From assembly GCF_008035925.1 (NCBI RefSeq), contig NZ_CP036264.1:333774-397773 (forward strand): DNA of 64,000 bases, in the 5' to 3' direction. Positions 7,428-16,461 of this stretch are shown in pieces. The stretch is from Stieleria maiorica. GTDB lineage: Bacteria > Planctomycetota > Planctomycetia > Pirellulales > Pirellulaceae. The position numbers were made by a program, and so were the translations under genes. Each line of letters starts with the position of its first letter. The stretch's first letter is position 1. The notes under the pieces were generated by a model. It was not told the origin of the DNA, ran no database searches, and worked only from the letters and a program-made list of their open reading frames with translations.

Positions 7428-10424
7428 ATGCGTTTGAAATTGATCCTGGTGACCTGTCTGTGCGCTCTCGCTGCGGGGCCGGCTTCTCGCGCAGACGAAC
7501 TGTTTACCGATTCGGTCGCTCCCGTCTTGGCTGGCCGTTGTCTCAGTTGCCACAACGATGAAAAATCCGGCGGCGGGTTGTCACTGGTCGATCCGCGCCG
7601 CTTGATCGAACAGGGATACGTCGAGGTCTCGGACGCACCATCCAGTCATCTGGTTGAATTAATCTCGCCAGACGACGGTCGGGCGGAAATGCCCAAGGAC
7701 TCCGACCCGCTCCGCCCCGATCAGATCGCGGCGATTGCTCAGTGGATTGAATCCGGGGCCAACATCCCGACGGGCTTCCGCATCGAGCCCGCGTCGGTTG
7801 CCGATCGCGATTGGTGGTCGCTGCGTCCGATCGCGTCGGCTCCCCAAGGCGACCTTCACTCCATCGTCGATCGCTTGATCGACGCGAAGCTAGCCGAACA
7901 CGCCCTGACACCGTTGCCGGCAGCTGATCCGATCAGCCTGATCCGCCGCGTCAGCTATGACCTGAGCGGTCTGCCGCCGACCCCCGAACAGATCGATGCG
8001 TTCGTCCGACAGCACGAGATCGATCCCGACATCGCTTGGCGGCAACTCGTCGATCGTTTGTTGGCCGCCCCCGAGTTCGGCGAAAAATGGGGCCAGCACT
8101 GGTTGGACATCGCGCGTTACGCCGAAACCCACGGCTACGACAAAGACCAACCGCGAGACAACGCCTGGCCCTATCGCGACTACGTCATTCAAAGCCTGAA
8201 CGTCGACAAACCGTTCGGGCAATTCGCCCGGGAGCAGATCGCCGGGGACGTCCTGGCCGACGACAAATCCGAAGGGATCGTGGCCACCGGTTTTTTGGCG
8301 GCGGGGCCTTGGGACTTGATCGCCCATGTCGAAGTCGGCGAGGAAAAGCTGGATGGGCGAATCGCCAAGCACCTGGATCGTGACGAAATGGCGACGGCCG
8401 TGTTCAACGTGTTCCAAAGCACGACGATTCAGTGTGCCCAATGTCACAACCACAAATTTGATCCGATCGAAAGCACGGACTATTACCGCGTCCATGCGGT
8501 GTTTGCCGGTATTGATCGCGCCGACCGGGTCTATGCCGGACTCTCCGCCGATCAACAGCGTCAACAGCTGGACCTGCAACAAGAACGCGACATGATCACT
8601 CGCCGACGCGATCAAGCCAAACAGGCTTTCGAGCAAACCGTGGCCGAACGAGCCGCCGCGATCGATCCGGAGCTGAAGGCACTCGACGAGAAAGCGAACC
8701 GGTTTCCGCCGCCCCCGCAACACGGTTTCCACAGCCAAATCGCATCGCGCTGCGACGAAGTCAAATGGGTCGAAGTTGATTTGGGAATGCCCAAGCCAAT
8801 CGACCGGGTCGAATTGATCGCCTGTTACGACGACTACAACAACATCGGCGCCGGCTTCGGATTTCCCGTCCGTTTCAAAGTCGACGTGACTGGCGAAGCG
8901 GAGCTGACCGACCGGAACGCCACCACGGTCTTCGACGCCACCTCTGAAGACTTTGCAAACCCCGAATCGTCGCCACTGGGGATTCAGTTCGACCGCCAAG
9001 CCATCCGAATCATCCGCGTCACCGCAACCAAACTCGCCGAGCGTCGCAACGATTACATCTTGGCCCTCGGTGAATTGCGTGCGATTCACGCAGACGACGG
9101 AGTCAATGTTGCCATCGGCGGCAACGTCAACGCGTCGGACCACATTCCGCCCAACGCACGCTGGTCGCCACGTTTCTTGGTCGACGACACGTACCATCGC
9201 AGTGGTCTTGATGACTCGGAAACCCAGCGATGGAAGGAGCTGCGTGAGCGACGCAGCGCGATTGTTGCGGCGGCATCCACGCCGGAACACGAGCGGCAGA
9301 TGAAACAGCGGACCGAACGACTGGCCGCCATCGATCAGCAGCTCAAAAGAATCCCCGCCGGGCAACTGGTTTACGCCGCCGCGACGGACTTTTCAAAACG
9401 GGGAAAGTTCCTGCCGACCAAGGGCACGGCCCGCCCGATCCACTTTTTGCATCGCGGCGATTTGAAAGCACCGGGGGCGAGGATGCTGCCGGGGGCTCCG
9501 GAGTTATGGCCCGGCGCGCCGTCACGATTTGCGTCAGAGCCGGATTTCGACGAAGCGGAAGCACGGGCTGCGCTGGCTCGCACTGTCACTCGACAAGACA
9601 ACCCGTTGATCTGGCGTTCGATCGCCAATCGAATCTGGCAATGGACATTCGGAAAGCCCCTGGTCGGCACCCCCAATGACTTTGGACGGATGGGAATGCG
9701 ACCCACGCATCCCGAGTTGTTGGATCTGCTGGCGGCGCGTTTGCGTGACGATCCCGGCCAGTCGATCAAGTCCATCGTGCGCGAACTGGTCGCCACTGCT
9801 GCCTACCGTCGTGCCTCGTTTGCGGCCGATCGAAGTGACGTCACGCAGCAGAACCAGACGATCGATGCGAGCAACGATTGGCTGTGGCGATTCAATCGTC
9901 GGCGTCTGACGGCCGAGGAGTTCCGTGATACGGTGCTTGCGGTCAGCGGCACGTTGCGGACAGACGACCGCGGCGGACCGAGTTTCAAAGACTTTGTGAT
10001 CGAGCGTCCGCAACATTCGCCGCACTATGAATACGACCTCCATGATCCAAACGATCCGGCATCGCACCGCCGTACGATCTATCGGTTTGTCGTGCGCTCA
10101 CAACCCCAACCGATGTTGACGACGCTCGATTGTGCGGACCCGTCGATCAGCACCGCCCGTCGCGACGAATCGACGACCTCACTTCAGGCCCTTGCCCAAT
10201 GGAACAACCGACTGGTCGAAGCCATGTCACAGCGTTTTGCCGCCCGGGTAGCCGCAGAAACGACGACGGATGCCCAAGCGATTCGGTTGGCATGCCGACT
10301 GGCCTGGGGGCGGGACGCGAACGCCGCCGAACGCGAACCGTTGACCAATTTGCTCGCCGAACACGGGCGGGAAACTCTGTGCCGAGTCGTCTTCAACGCC
10401 AGCGCGATGATGTACCTCGATTGA
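7428..10424 (+). CDS. Secreted planctomycete cytochrome PSCyt1/DUF1549/DUF1553 (PSD1) protein with discoidin-like domain
   Basis: The product has about 998 residues. A signal peptide (MRLKLILVTCLCALAAGPAS) is followed by a cytochrome-c-like CLSCH heme motif (Cys38, Cys41, His42; PSCyt1). The DUF1549 region (about 145-350) contains EKWGQHWLDIARYAET and a second CAQCH motif (Cys336, Cys339, His340; CAQCHNHKFDPIES). A middle insert around 430-560 (VKWVEVDLGMPKPIDRVELI) resembles an F5/8-type C (discoidin) carbohydrate-binding fold. The C-terminal DUF1553 region carries NRIWQWTFGKPLVGTPNDFG and FNRRRLTAEEFRDTVLAVSG. The family is expanded in Planctomycetes and probably acts in periplasmic or extracellular redox/polysaccharide metabolism; substrate unknown. 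ATG 7428 was chosen over ATG 7416 because it gives a clean signal peptide. It heads a likely operon with the next two genes. Confidence 0.88.
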   Translation: MRLKLILVTCLCALAAGPASRADELFTDSVAPVLAGRCLSCHNDEKSGGGLSLVDPRRLIEQGYVEVSDAPSSHLVELISPDDGRAEMPKDSDPLRPDQIAAIAQWIESGANIPTGFRIEPASVADRDWWSLRPIASAPQGDLHSIVDRLIDAKLAEHALTPLPAADPISLIRRVSYDLSGLPPTPEQIDAFVRQHEIDPDIAWRQLVDRLLAAPEFGEKWGQHWLDIARYAETHGYDKDQPRDNAWPYRDYVIQSLNVDKPFGQFAREQIAGDVLADDKSEGIVATGFLAAGPWDLIAHVEVGEEKLDGRIAKHLDRDEMATAVFNVFQSTTIQCAQCHNHKFDPIESTDYYRVHAVFAGIDRADRVYAGLSADQQRQQLDLQQERDMITRRRDQAKQAFEQTVAERAAAIDPELKALDEKANRFPPPPQHGFHSQIASRCDEVKWVEVDLGMPKPIDRVELIACYDDYNNIGAGFGFPVRFKVDVTGEAELTDRNATTVFDATSEDFANPESSPLGIQFDRQAIRIIRVTATKLAERRNDYILALGELRAIHADDGVNVAIGGNVNASDHIPPNARWSPRFLVDDTYHRSGLDDSETQRWKELRERRSAIVAAASTPEHERQMKQRTERLAAIDQQLKRIPAGQLVYAAATDFSKRGKFLPTKGTARPIHFLHRGDLKAPGARMLPGAPELWPGAPSRFASEPDFDEAEARAALARTVTRQDNPLIWRSIANRIWQWTFGKPLVGTPNDFGRMGMRPTHPELLDLLAARLRDDPGQSIKSIVRELVATAAYRRASFAADRSDVTQQNQTIDASNDWLWRFNRRRLTAEEFRDTVLAVSGTLRTDDRGGPSFKDFVIERPQHSPHYEYDLHDPNDPASHRRTIYRFVVRSQPQPMLTTLDCADPSISTARRDESTTSLQALAQWNNRLVEAMSQRFAARVAAETTTDAQAIRLACRLAWGRDANAAEREPLTNLLAEHGRETLCRVVFNASAMMYLD

Positions 10425-10558
10425 GTCTCGGGTTGTCCGTCCCGTCGCGAGCGGAGGTGCCCTGACGTGGCGTCGTCCATTTAGTTGCATCTCGGTGGCA
10501 GATCACCCACAATGGCGGTCCCTCCCTTTCCCCCGCCTCGATCCCCGCTTGCGCCGCT

Positions 10559-13552
10559 GTGACACCGCACAGACTTCTTTCCGCTGCCGCTTGGACGTTG
10601 TTTGCGCTGGTGATCTGTGATCGGTCCGTTGCGGAAAATCGAGTCGATTTTTTTGAAACGAAGATCCGGCCCGTGCTGGTCGAGCACTGCTATGAATGCC
10701 ACTCGGCGGACTCGGATGATCTGGGCGGCAAACTCCGCGTCGATGATCGCCCATCGATGTTGGTCGGGGGCGAATCCGGTCCGGTTCTGGTGGCGGGCAG
10801 CCCCGATGAAAGCCTGATCATCCAAGCGTTGCGCTACGACGGGCTGGAGATGCCGCCCGAAGCGCCCTTGCCGGAGCACATCATCAAGGACTTTGAAACC
10901 TGGGTCTCACTCGGTGCGATCGATCCCCGAGAACCGGCGGCAGGGGATTCCCCAGCATCACGCCGCGACCCTGTGGCCGATGATGGAGCGTTGTGGTCGT
11001 TCGTTCCGCGAACGAATCCGGCGATACCACCGGTCGGCGATCCCGATTGGCCGGCCAGTCCGATCGACCGGTTTGTCTTGTCGTCGATGGAGCAGGCGGG
11101 GCTTCAGCCGACCCAGGACGCCGATCCGCGTGTGCTGGTCCGGCGGCTGCACCACGACTTGATCGGGCTGCGGCCGACACCGCATCAAATCGAAGCGTTC
11201 GTCGCCGATTTCGAACGCCATGGCAGTGACGCGACCACACGTCTGGTGGACCGATTGCTTGACAGTCCGCAATTCGGTGTCCGCTGGGGCCGTCATTGGT
11301 TGGACGTGGCGCGGTACGGAGAATCCAACGGCGACGACGGCCTGGGACGCAACGCGACCTTTCCCAACGCGTGGCGGTATCGCGACTATGTCATCGACGC
11401 ATTCAACCGCGACGTCCCCTACGATCGGTTTGTGACCGAACAGGTCGCCGGCGACTTGTTGCCGGCCGACACCGCCCAGCAGCGAAATCGGCAACTGGTC
11501 GCGACCGGGTTCCTGGCGATCGGTTCCAAACCGGCTTCCGCGATGAACAAGGACTTTGCGATGGACATCGTGGACGACCAAATCAATGTCGTCTGCACCG
11601 CCGTGCTGGGACTGAGCGTCGCCTGTGCCCGATGTCACGATCACAAACACGATCCGATCCCGACCCGCGACTACTACGCCATGGCCGGTATCTTTCGCAG
11701 CACCGAAACTCTTTACGGCGCCGCGGGCAACGAAAAACTCACCGCGCCGCCGACGCCGCTGCATGCATTGCGGGCCGAATTGACGCCGGTCCGCGAACGC
11801 CCCGACCGAACCGCACCGCCCAAGCTTCCTGCCGCTTACTTCGACACTGTCGATGCCTTGCAACCGAAGTTGCACGAACGACTGGATTCCCAACCCCGGC
11901 AGTTAGCGCCCGAGGGCCAGCTTGATTACTCGGCCAATTCGTTTGCCGGTGTCCAGGACGCGCGCTTGACGGGGCGATTCAACGAACCGGCCGATTCCTA
12001 CACGGTTGCGTTTTGGTTTCGAAACAACGTAAAAAACGACGCTCGGCTGATCACGGCCTACCTGCTTTCCCGGGCCGCCTTGGACGACAAGACGCTGCCC
12101 GGCGACCATTTGGGCATCGGCGGAAGCCATGACAAGTCGCGCACCGGAAAGCTATTCGTGTTCAATGGCAACGCGAAAAAGACCTCGATCGCAGGAACAA
12201 CCGTGATCCCGCCGGACAGTTGGAATCATGTTTCGTTGGTGCGCGATAACAACCATGTGAAAGTGTTTTTGAACGGTCGGTTGGAAATCACCGGCGAACT
12301 CGAATCCACCTTCGGCAAGTCGCTCGACTTCTCGCTGGCGGCCCGCAGCGACAACTTTGCTCCCCTGTCCGGAAATCTGGGCGACGTCGTTGTGCTCGAC
12401 CGGGCGTTAACCGACGACCAGGCTGCACGCCTGCACGAATCCTCGGGTCAGCCCGTCGGCGTGCGGCCGGCGGTTCCGCTGGGATTCGCGATGGGGGTTC
12501 GCGACAAGGATAAACCGGCAGACTGCAAAATCCACATCAACGGCACCGGTTCCAAGCTCGGCCCGGTGGTCGCCCGCGGCGCGTTGTCGGCCTACCGCGA
12601 ATTCGTCCCAGACGACGTTTCGAATTCGGCATCGGACTTCGCATCGATTGAGATGGATCCCGCGCAGAGCGGCCGATTGCAACTGGCCCAATGGCTCACC
12701 CACCCCGACCATCCCCAGACCGCGCGGGTGATGGTCAACCGGATTTGGATGTATTTATTCGGCCGCGGCATCGTCACCACGCCGGACGATTTTGGCGTCT
12801 ACGGTGCCCGTCCGTCGCACCCCGAATTGTTGGACCATCTGGCGAATCGATTCGTCCAAGAGGGATGGTCCATCAAGCGAATGATTCGTGCCATCGTGTT
12901 GTCGCGGACCTATCAGATCAGCAGCCACGCCCATGCCGAGATGCTGGAAAAGGATCCGGGAAACATCTGGTTGTCGCGTCACGTTCGCAAACGGCTGGAT
13001 GCGGAATCGCTCCGCGACGCGATGTTGCAAGCCAGCGGCCAAATCGATTACGCCCCGGCGAAAGGATCGGCGATCGTTGGCGTGGACATGTTGATCAATT
13101 GGCCGCCGGGCGCGTCCACGGATTTGCATCGCCCGTCGCGTCATCGCAGCGTCTACCTGTGCATGTTGCGACACGCCCCTCCCAAAGAACTCGCTGCGTT
13201 TGATCTGCCCGACGGGGTCAGTGTCCGTGGTCGGCGTGACGTCACCACGTTGCCGACCCAATCGTTATTTCTGATCAACAGCCAGTTTGTGGTGCAGCAG
13301 TCGCGTGAACTGGCCCGGTGTGTCCTCGACAAGGATTTGCACCGCGACGGTGATCGCGTGAATGCAATCTTCGCTGCGGTGCTGGGGCGGGACCCCGGTC
13401 CGAACGAACGGGAGCAATCACTCGCCTACGTTCGTGCGACTGAAACAACACTCGCCGCCGGCGTCGAAGATCAACAACAGCGCCGACTGCACGCCTGGGC
13501 CAGCTTGGCTCAAGCGTTGATGACGACCAACGAATTCCGTTACGTGGATTGA
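10559..13552 (+). CDS. Secreted PSCyt1/DUF1549/LamG/DUF1553 (PSD1) protein
   Basis: The 997-residue product starts at GTG 10559 and has a signal peptide (LLSAAAWTLFALVICDRSVA). CYECH (Cys44, Cys47, His48) is followed by a PSCyt1-type region ending in LEMPPEAPLPEHII. DUF1549 carries WGRHWLDVARYGES and a CARCH heme motif (Cys356, Cys359, His360). A concanavalin-A/LamG-like insert spans about 455-620 (SYTVAFWFRNN, SWNHVSLVRDNNHVKVFLNG). DUF1553 at the C terminus has NRIWMYLFGRGIVTTPDDFG and RKRLDAESLRDAML. The architecture parallels the previous gene but with a different carbohydrate-binding-like insert. It lies 134 bases after that gene and 12 bases before the DUF1501 gene, the usual PSD1-DUF1501 pairing in this phylum. 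The biochemical function of the pair is not established. Confidence 0.9.
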   Translation: MTPHRLLSAAAWTLFALVICDRSVAENRVDFFETKIRPVLVEHCYECHSADSDDLGGKLRVDDRPSMLVGGESGPVLVAGSPDESLIIQALRYDGLEMPPEAPLPEHIIKDFETWVSLGAIDPREPAAGDSPASRRDPVADDGALWSFVPRTNPAIPPVGDPDWPASPIDRFVLSSMEQAGLQPTQDADPRVLVRRLHHDLIGLRPTPHQIEAFVADFERHGSDATTRLVDRLLDSPQFGVRWGRHWLDVARYGESNGDDGLGRNATFPNAWRYRDYVIDAFNRDVPYDRFVTEQVAGDLLPADTAQQRNRQLVATGFLAIGSKPASAMNKDFAMDIVDDQINVVCTAVLGLSVACARCHDHKHDPIPTRDYYAMAGIFRSTETLYGAAGNEKLTAPPTPLHALRAELTPVRERPDRTAPPKLPAAYFDTVDALQPKLHERLDSQPRQLAPEGQLDYSANSFAGVQDARLTGRFNEPADSYTVAFWFRNNVKNDARLITAYLLSRAALDDKTLPGDHLGIGGSHDKSRTGKLFVFNGNAKKTSIAGTTVIPPDSWNHVSLVRDNNHVKVFLNGRLEITGELESTFGKSLDFSLAARSDNFAPLSGNLGDVVVLDRALTDDQAARLHESSGQPVGVRPAVPLGFAMGVRDKDKPADCKIHINGTGSKLGPVVARGALSAYREFVPDDVSNSASDFASIEMDPAQSGRLQLAQWLTHPDHPQTARVMVNRIWMYLFGRGIVTTPDDFGVYGARPSHPELLDHLANRFVQEGWSIKRMIRAIVLSRTYQISSHAHAEMLEKDPGNIWLSRHVRKRLDAESLRDAMLQASGQIDYAPAKGSAIVGVDMLINWPPGASTDLHRPSRHRSVYLCMLRHAPPKELAAFDLPDGVSVRGRRDVTTLPTQSLFLINSQFVVQQSRELARCVLDKDLHRDGDRVNAIFAAVLGRDPGPNEREQSLAYVRATETTLAAGVEDQQQRRLHAWASLAQALMTTNEFRYVD

Positions 13553-13564
13553 TCGAGAGTTTTC

Positions 13565-14893
13565 ATGATTTCACGTCGAACCATGCTGCAAACGGCGTCC
13601 TGTGGTTTTGGCTTTCTGTCGTTGAAAGCGTTGCTGCAACAATCCGCCGCCGCGTCGCCGGCAGCCGCGACGCCGATCCAGACCCGCGCCAAACGGATCA
13701 TCTTTCTGTGCATGAGCGGCGGTCCGGCTCAAATGGACACGTTCGACTACAAACCACAAACCGGGAACAAAAGACATCCCGGGTCGGTGTTCGAATTCAA
13801 GCAGCGCGGGGAAAGCGGGTTGTGGGTTTCCGAGCTGATGCCCGAAACCGCCAAGCATGCCGATCGGCTGTGCGTCATCAACGGGATGTACTGTGACACG
13901 GGTAACCACGCCCAATCGTTTCTTCAACTCCACACCGGCGAAAAACTTCGCAAACGTCCCTGCATGGGCTCCTGGATCTCGTACGGCCTGGGCAGCGAGA
14001 ATGCGGACCTGCCCAGCTTCGTCAGCTTGAACGCCGCCAAGCCGTCGGTCTACTCCAGTGAGTTTCTTCCCACTCGATTCGCGGGCACGCCGATCGGCAC
14101 CAACGGCGAGGACATGTCCCAGGCGACGATTCGAGACATCTCGGGCAGCCATCTGCCGCCGCAAGCCAAACGCCGTCAATTGGATTTCGTGCAATCGATG
14201 AACCGAGCACACCTGTCGAATCGCGACGGTGACGCGACGCTTGAAGGTGTGATCGAATCGATGGAGCTCGCCTTCCGCATGCAAATCACGGCGCCGCACT
14301 TGTTGGACTTGAGTAACGAAACCGATGCGACCCTGCGACGCTACCGTGTCGGTAAAAAGCTTTCGGTCGGCACCTGCCGGCCGACCGACTTTGGCCGCCA
14401 GTGCCTGTTGGCCCGCCGTTTGGCCGAAGCGGGCGTGCGATTTATCGAAGTCAACCACGGCGGCTGGGATCAACATAAGAATCACCGCCGGGATTTGAAG
14501 GCCAATTGTGAAACCGTCGATGCACCGATCGCCGCCTTGCTGGAAGACCTGGCCGCACGCGGATTACTCGAGGACACCTTGTTGGTTTGGGGGGGCGAAT
14601 TCGGTCGCCCGGGGTTGGTTCCCGAGGATGGAAAAGATGAAACCGGCCACAACCACAAAGGATTCACGTTCTGGCTGGCCGGCGGCGGTGTCAAACAAGG
14701 ACACATTCATGGTCGCACCAGCGAAACGGGCGACCGAGCGGTCGAAGGCAAGGTTCATTTTCGCGACCTGCATGCCACCATCCTGCACCTGATGGGACTT
14801 GAGCACGATCGACTGACCTACGTCCACGGCGGACGAACACATCGGTTGACGGGGCCGGAGGAAGCCAATGTTGTGAACGAGATCTTGGCTTGA
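13565..14893 (+). CDS. DUF1501 secreted protein (sulfatase/alkaline-phosphatase-like fold)
   Basis: The 442-residue product starts [20 protein letters not shown]. The RR pair and hydrophobic stretch look like a Tat-type export signal. The body is a typical DUF1501 protein: [20 protein letters not shown] near the N terminus, the central [29 protein letters not shown] block, and [13 protein letters not shown] and [18 protein letters not shown] segments toward the C terminus (here [20 protein letters not shown]). The family resembles the alkaline phosphatase/sulfatase superfamily but has no proven activity. It begins 12 bases after the PSD1 gene and is almost certainly co-transcribed. The stop is followed within two bases by a dispersed repeat. 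Confidence 0.9.
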   Translation: MISRRTMLQTASCGFGFLSLKALLQQSAAASPAAATPIQTRAKRIIFLCMSGGPAQMDTFDYKPQTGNKRHPGSVFEFKQRGESGLWVSELMPETAKHADRLCVINGMYCDTGNHAQSFLQLHTGEKLRKRPCMGSWISYGLGSENADLPSFVSLNAAKPSVYSSEFLPTRFAGTPIGTNGEDMSQATIRDISGSHLPPQAKRRQLDFVQSMNRAHLSNRDGDATLEGVIESMELAFRMQITAPHLLDLSNETDATLRRYRVGKKLSVGTCRPTDFGRQCLLARRLAEAGVRFIEVNHGGWDQHKNHRRDLKANCETVDAPIAALLEDLAARGLLEDTLLVWGGEFGRPGLVPEDGKDETGHNHKGFTFWLAGGGVKQGHIHGRTSETGDRAVEGKVHFRDLHATILHLMGLEHDRLTYVHGGRTHRLTGPEEANVVNEILA

Positions 14894-14894
14894 T

Positions 14895-14936
14895 CGCTGC
14901 GACCGGGAATCGCCTAAAGGCTTGACACCAACGGTT
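14895..14936. repeat. Dispersed intergenic repeat, cgaccgggaatcgcctaaa family (copy 1)
   Basis: The segment contains gcgaccgggaatcgcctaaa followed shortly by gacaccaacggtt. The same two blocks in the same order occur at 50911-50947, within a larger inverted structure. It begins immediately after the DUF1501 stop codon. Confidence 0.65.
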
Positions 14937-14982
14937 GTCGTTCGAGTGACGACGGGCTGGAAGCCTGTCCCTTCGTTTGCTG

Positions 14983-16128
14983 TTATTCGGCGGCGTACAG
15001 ATTGGCAAAGTCGACCGGTCCGGATGCCGTTAACACCAGTTTTCCGTTTCCAGAACCGAGCTTCGGCAATGTGACCGGCTGCCCATTGATGTTCACGGTG
15101 CGTCCGCCGTCTTGGGTGACCACTTCGATGCGGTTCCAACGTCCCGGCTTTTCCAGCTGGGCCGCGATCGCCGGTTCGGACAGATCGATTCGCGAGCCAT
15201 CGCCGGCATCGATCACGACGTTGCTGTTGGCTTCCTTCAATCGCACATCGACAACGAAGTTGGCGTCGGTAAACGAACGTGTCGTCGAAAGTGTGCCTTC
15301 GCCGTCATCGCCGGCATCAAACGCGAGCACCCAATCCTGGACGTTCCATTGTGACGTATCGCTGGCGTCCCATCCGTCCAGGTTCAATCCGGTGTACAGC
15401 GATTGGTAGCCACGATTGGCGATGGCAACCTGGTCGGCCGGCACCTCTCCGCCGGGCAACTCTTTGATTCGGACATTGCGATACTCGACGACTCCGCCCT
15501 CGGATTCCAAACAAATGTAACCCATTCTGGGAACACAATCCTTTCCGCGTGTGACGACGGTGCCGTTGACGGCCAACGAGATCTCGCCGTCGCGGCACTC
15601 GATCCGATAATGATTCCACTGGGGGCTGGGGTTGGACAGGTTTTGCGTGGGGAACGCACGGCTTCCGCCACGTCCATTGATCGGTGTCATCGTCGCGCCG
15701 TGGATCGGAAAGATGTCCCCGTGGGTGGTGTGACTTCGCGTGTTGCCGTACGCATTTTCCAGCACCTGGACCTCGATCCCGCGATGAAACGGCACTCCGC
15801 GAGCGGTGATGTCGTCGGCCCAGACGAAGATGCCGGCGTTGCCCCGCGGCACCAAATGACGCCACTCCAGTTCCATCACGAAATTTTGGTACATCTTCTC
15901 GGTGCGAATCTCGCCGATCGGCTTGCCCGTGCAGTACAACACGCCCTCTTCAAATCGCCACGTTTCCGGCGGCGTGTTGGTCCGCACCCAACCGCTCAAG
16001 TCCGCGTCGGTGAACATCGGGGCGAATCCGTCTTCGGCGACGCAGCGGTTGTGCGACGCGAAAACGGAGACCAGTAGACCGAGCAGGATGGCAACGAGGC
16101 GCGTGAGCGAACGAAGGAGGTGAGTCAT
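14983..16128 (-). CDS. Secreted DUF1080 (3-keto-disaccharide hydrolase-type) protein
   Basis: The product has about 381 residues. It has a signal peptide (LTRLVAILLGLLVSVFASHN) and a classic DUF1080 domain at about 40-225: APMFTDADLSGWVRTN, FEEGVLYCTGKPIGEIRTEK, FVMELEWRH, GNAGIFVWAD, WNHYRIECRDGEISLAVNG and CLESEGGVVEYRNVRIKEL. A second, degenerate copy of the same jelly-roll fold seems to follow (about 245-381: SLYTGLNLDGWDAS, WNRIEVVTQDGGRTVNINGQ). The domain is related to concanavalin-like glucanases and is annotated as 3-keto-disaccharide hydrolase. I chose ATG 16128 because the signal peptide starts there; the longer frame adds a Pro/Arg-rich stretch. It is divergent from the PVC heme protein gene. 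Confidence 0.87.
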   Translation of the reverse strand: MTHLLRSLTRLVAILLGLLVSVFASHNRCVAEDGFAPMFTDADLSGWVRTNTPPETWRFEEGVLYCTGKPIGEIRTEKMYQNFVMELEWRHLVPRGNAGIFVWADDITARGVPFHRGIEVQVLENAYGNTRSHTTHGDIFPIHGATMTPINGRGGSRAFPTQNLSNPSPQWNHYRIECRDGEISLAVNGTVVTRGKDCVPRMGYICLESEGGVVEYRNVRIKELPGGEVPADQVAIANRGYQSLYTGLNLDGWDASDTSQWNVQDWVLAFDAGDDGEGTLSTTRSFTDANFVVDVRLKEANSNVVIDAGDGSRIDLSEPAIAAQLEKPGRWNRIEVVTQDGGRTVNINGQPVTLPKLGSGNGKLVLTASGPVDFANLYAAE

Positions 16129-16461
16129 GGTGTTGGGCTGGAGAGTGGAAAGGGGATGTCGGCGGGGGGCAGAGCGGATTGGCAAAAGCTGCGGGAGCGA
16201 CGGGACCATCGGCACATTCTAGCTGTTCCGCCAGTCGCATTTCTATCCGGCCGGTTCAGGTCGGTGGGATTCAGCGAACAGGGATACCAGAATGATTCGG
16301 GGCAGACTGATGGGGCGTGTAGGCTGGGGGAGCAGGGGGCTATCGAGACGGTCGATTTCCGCGTGGCCGCGGGTATGATGGGGTTGTGGAACGTCGCCGA
16401 TTGCACCGCAGCGTCCCTCCCACTCGCCCCGCAACTCCCCCCCTTTACCGCCCGCCCCGTC
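16129..16461. other. Divergent intergenic region
   Basis: 333 bases lie between the DUF1080 gene (minus) and the PVC heme-protein gene (plus). Both strands stay open here, but the translations are low-complexity and unlike anything known. I see no convincing promoter or repeat. Confidence 0.4.

Noticed and set aside
7890..9365. 491-codon minus-strand frame over the first PSD1 gene
   Set aside because: Shadow frame of a GC-rich gene; the plus-strand protein has signal peptide, heme motifs and conserved family blocks.
16120..16461. N-terminal extension of the PVC heme protein
   Set aside because: No signal peptide at its start, and low-complexity sequence overlapping the divergent DUF1080 start.
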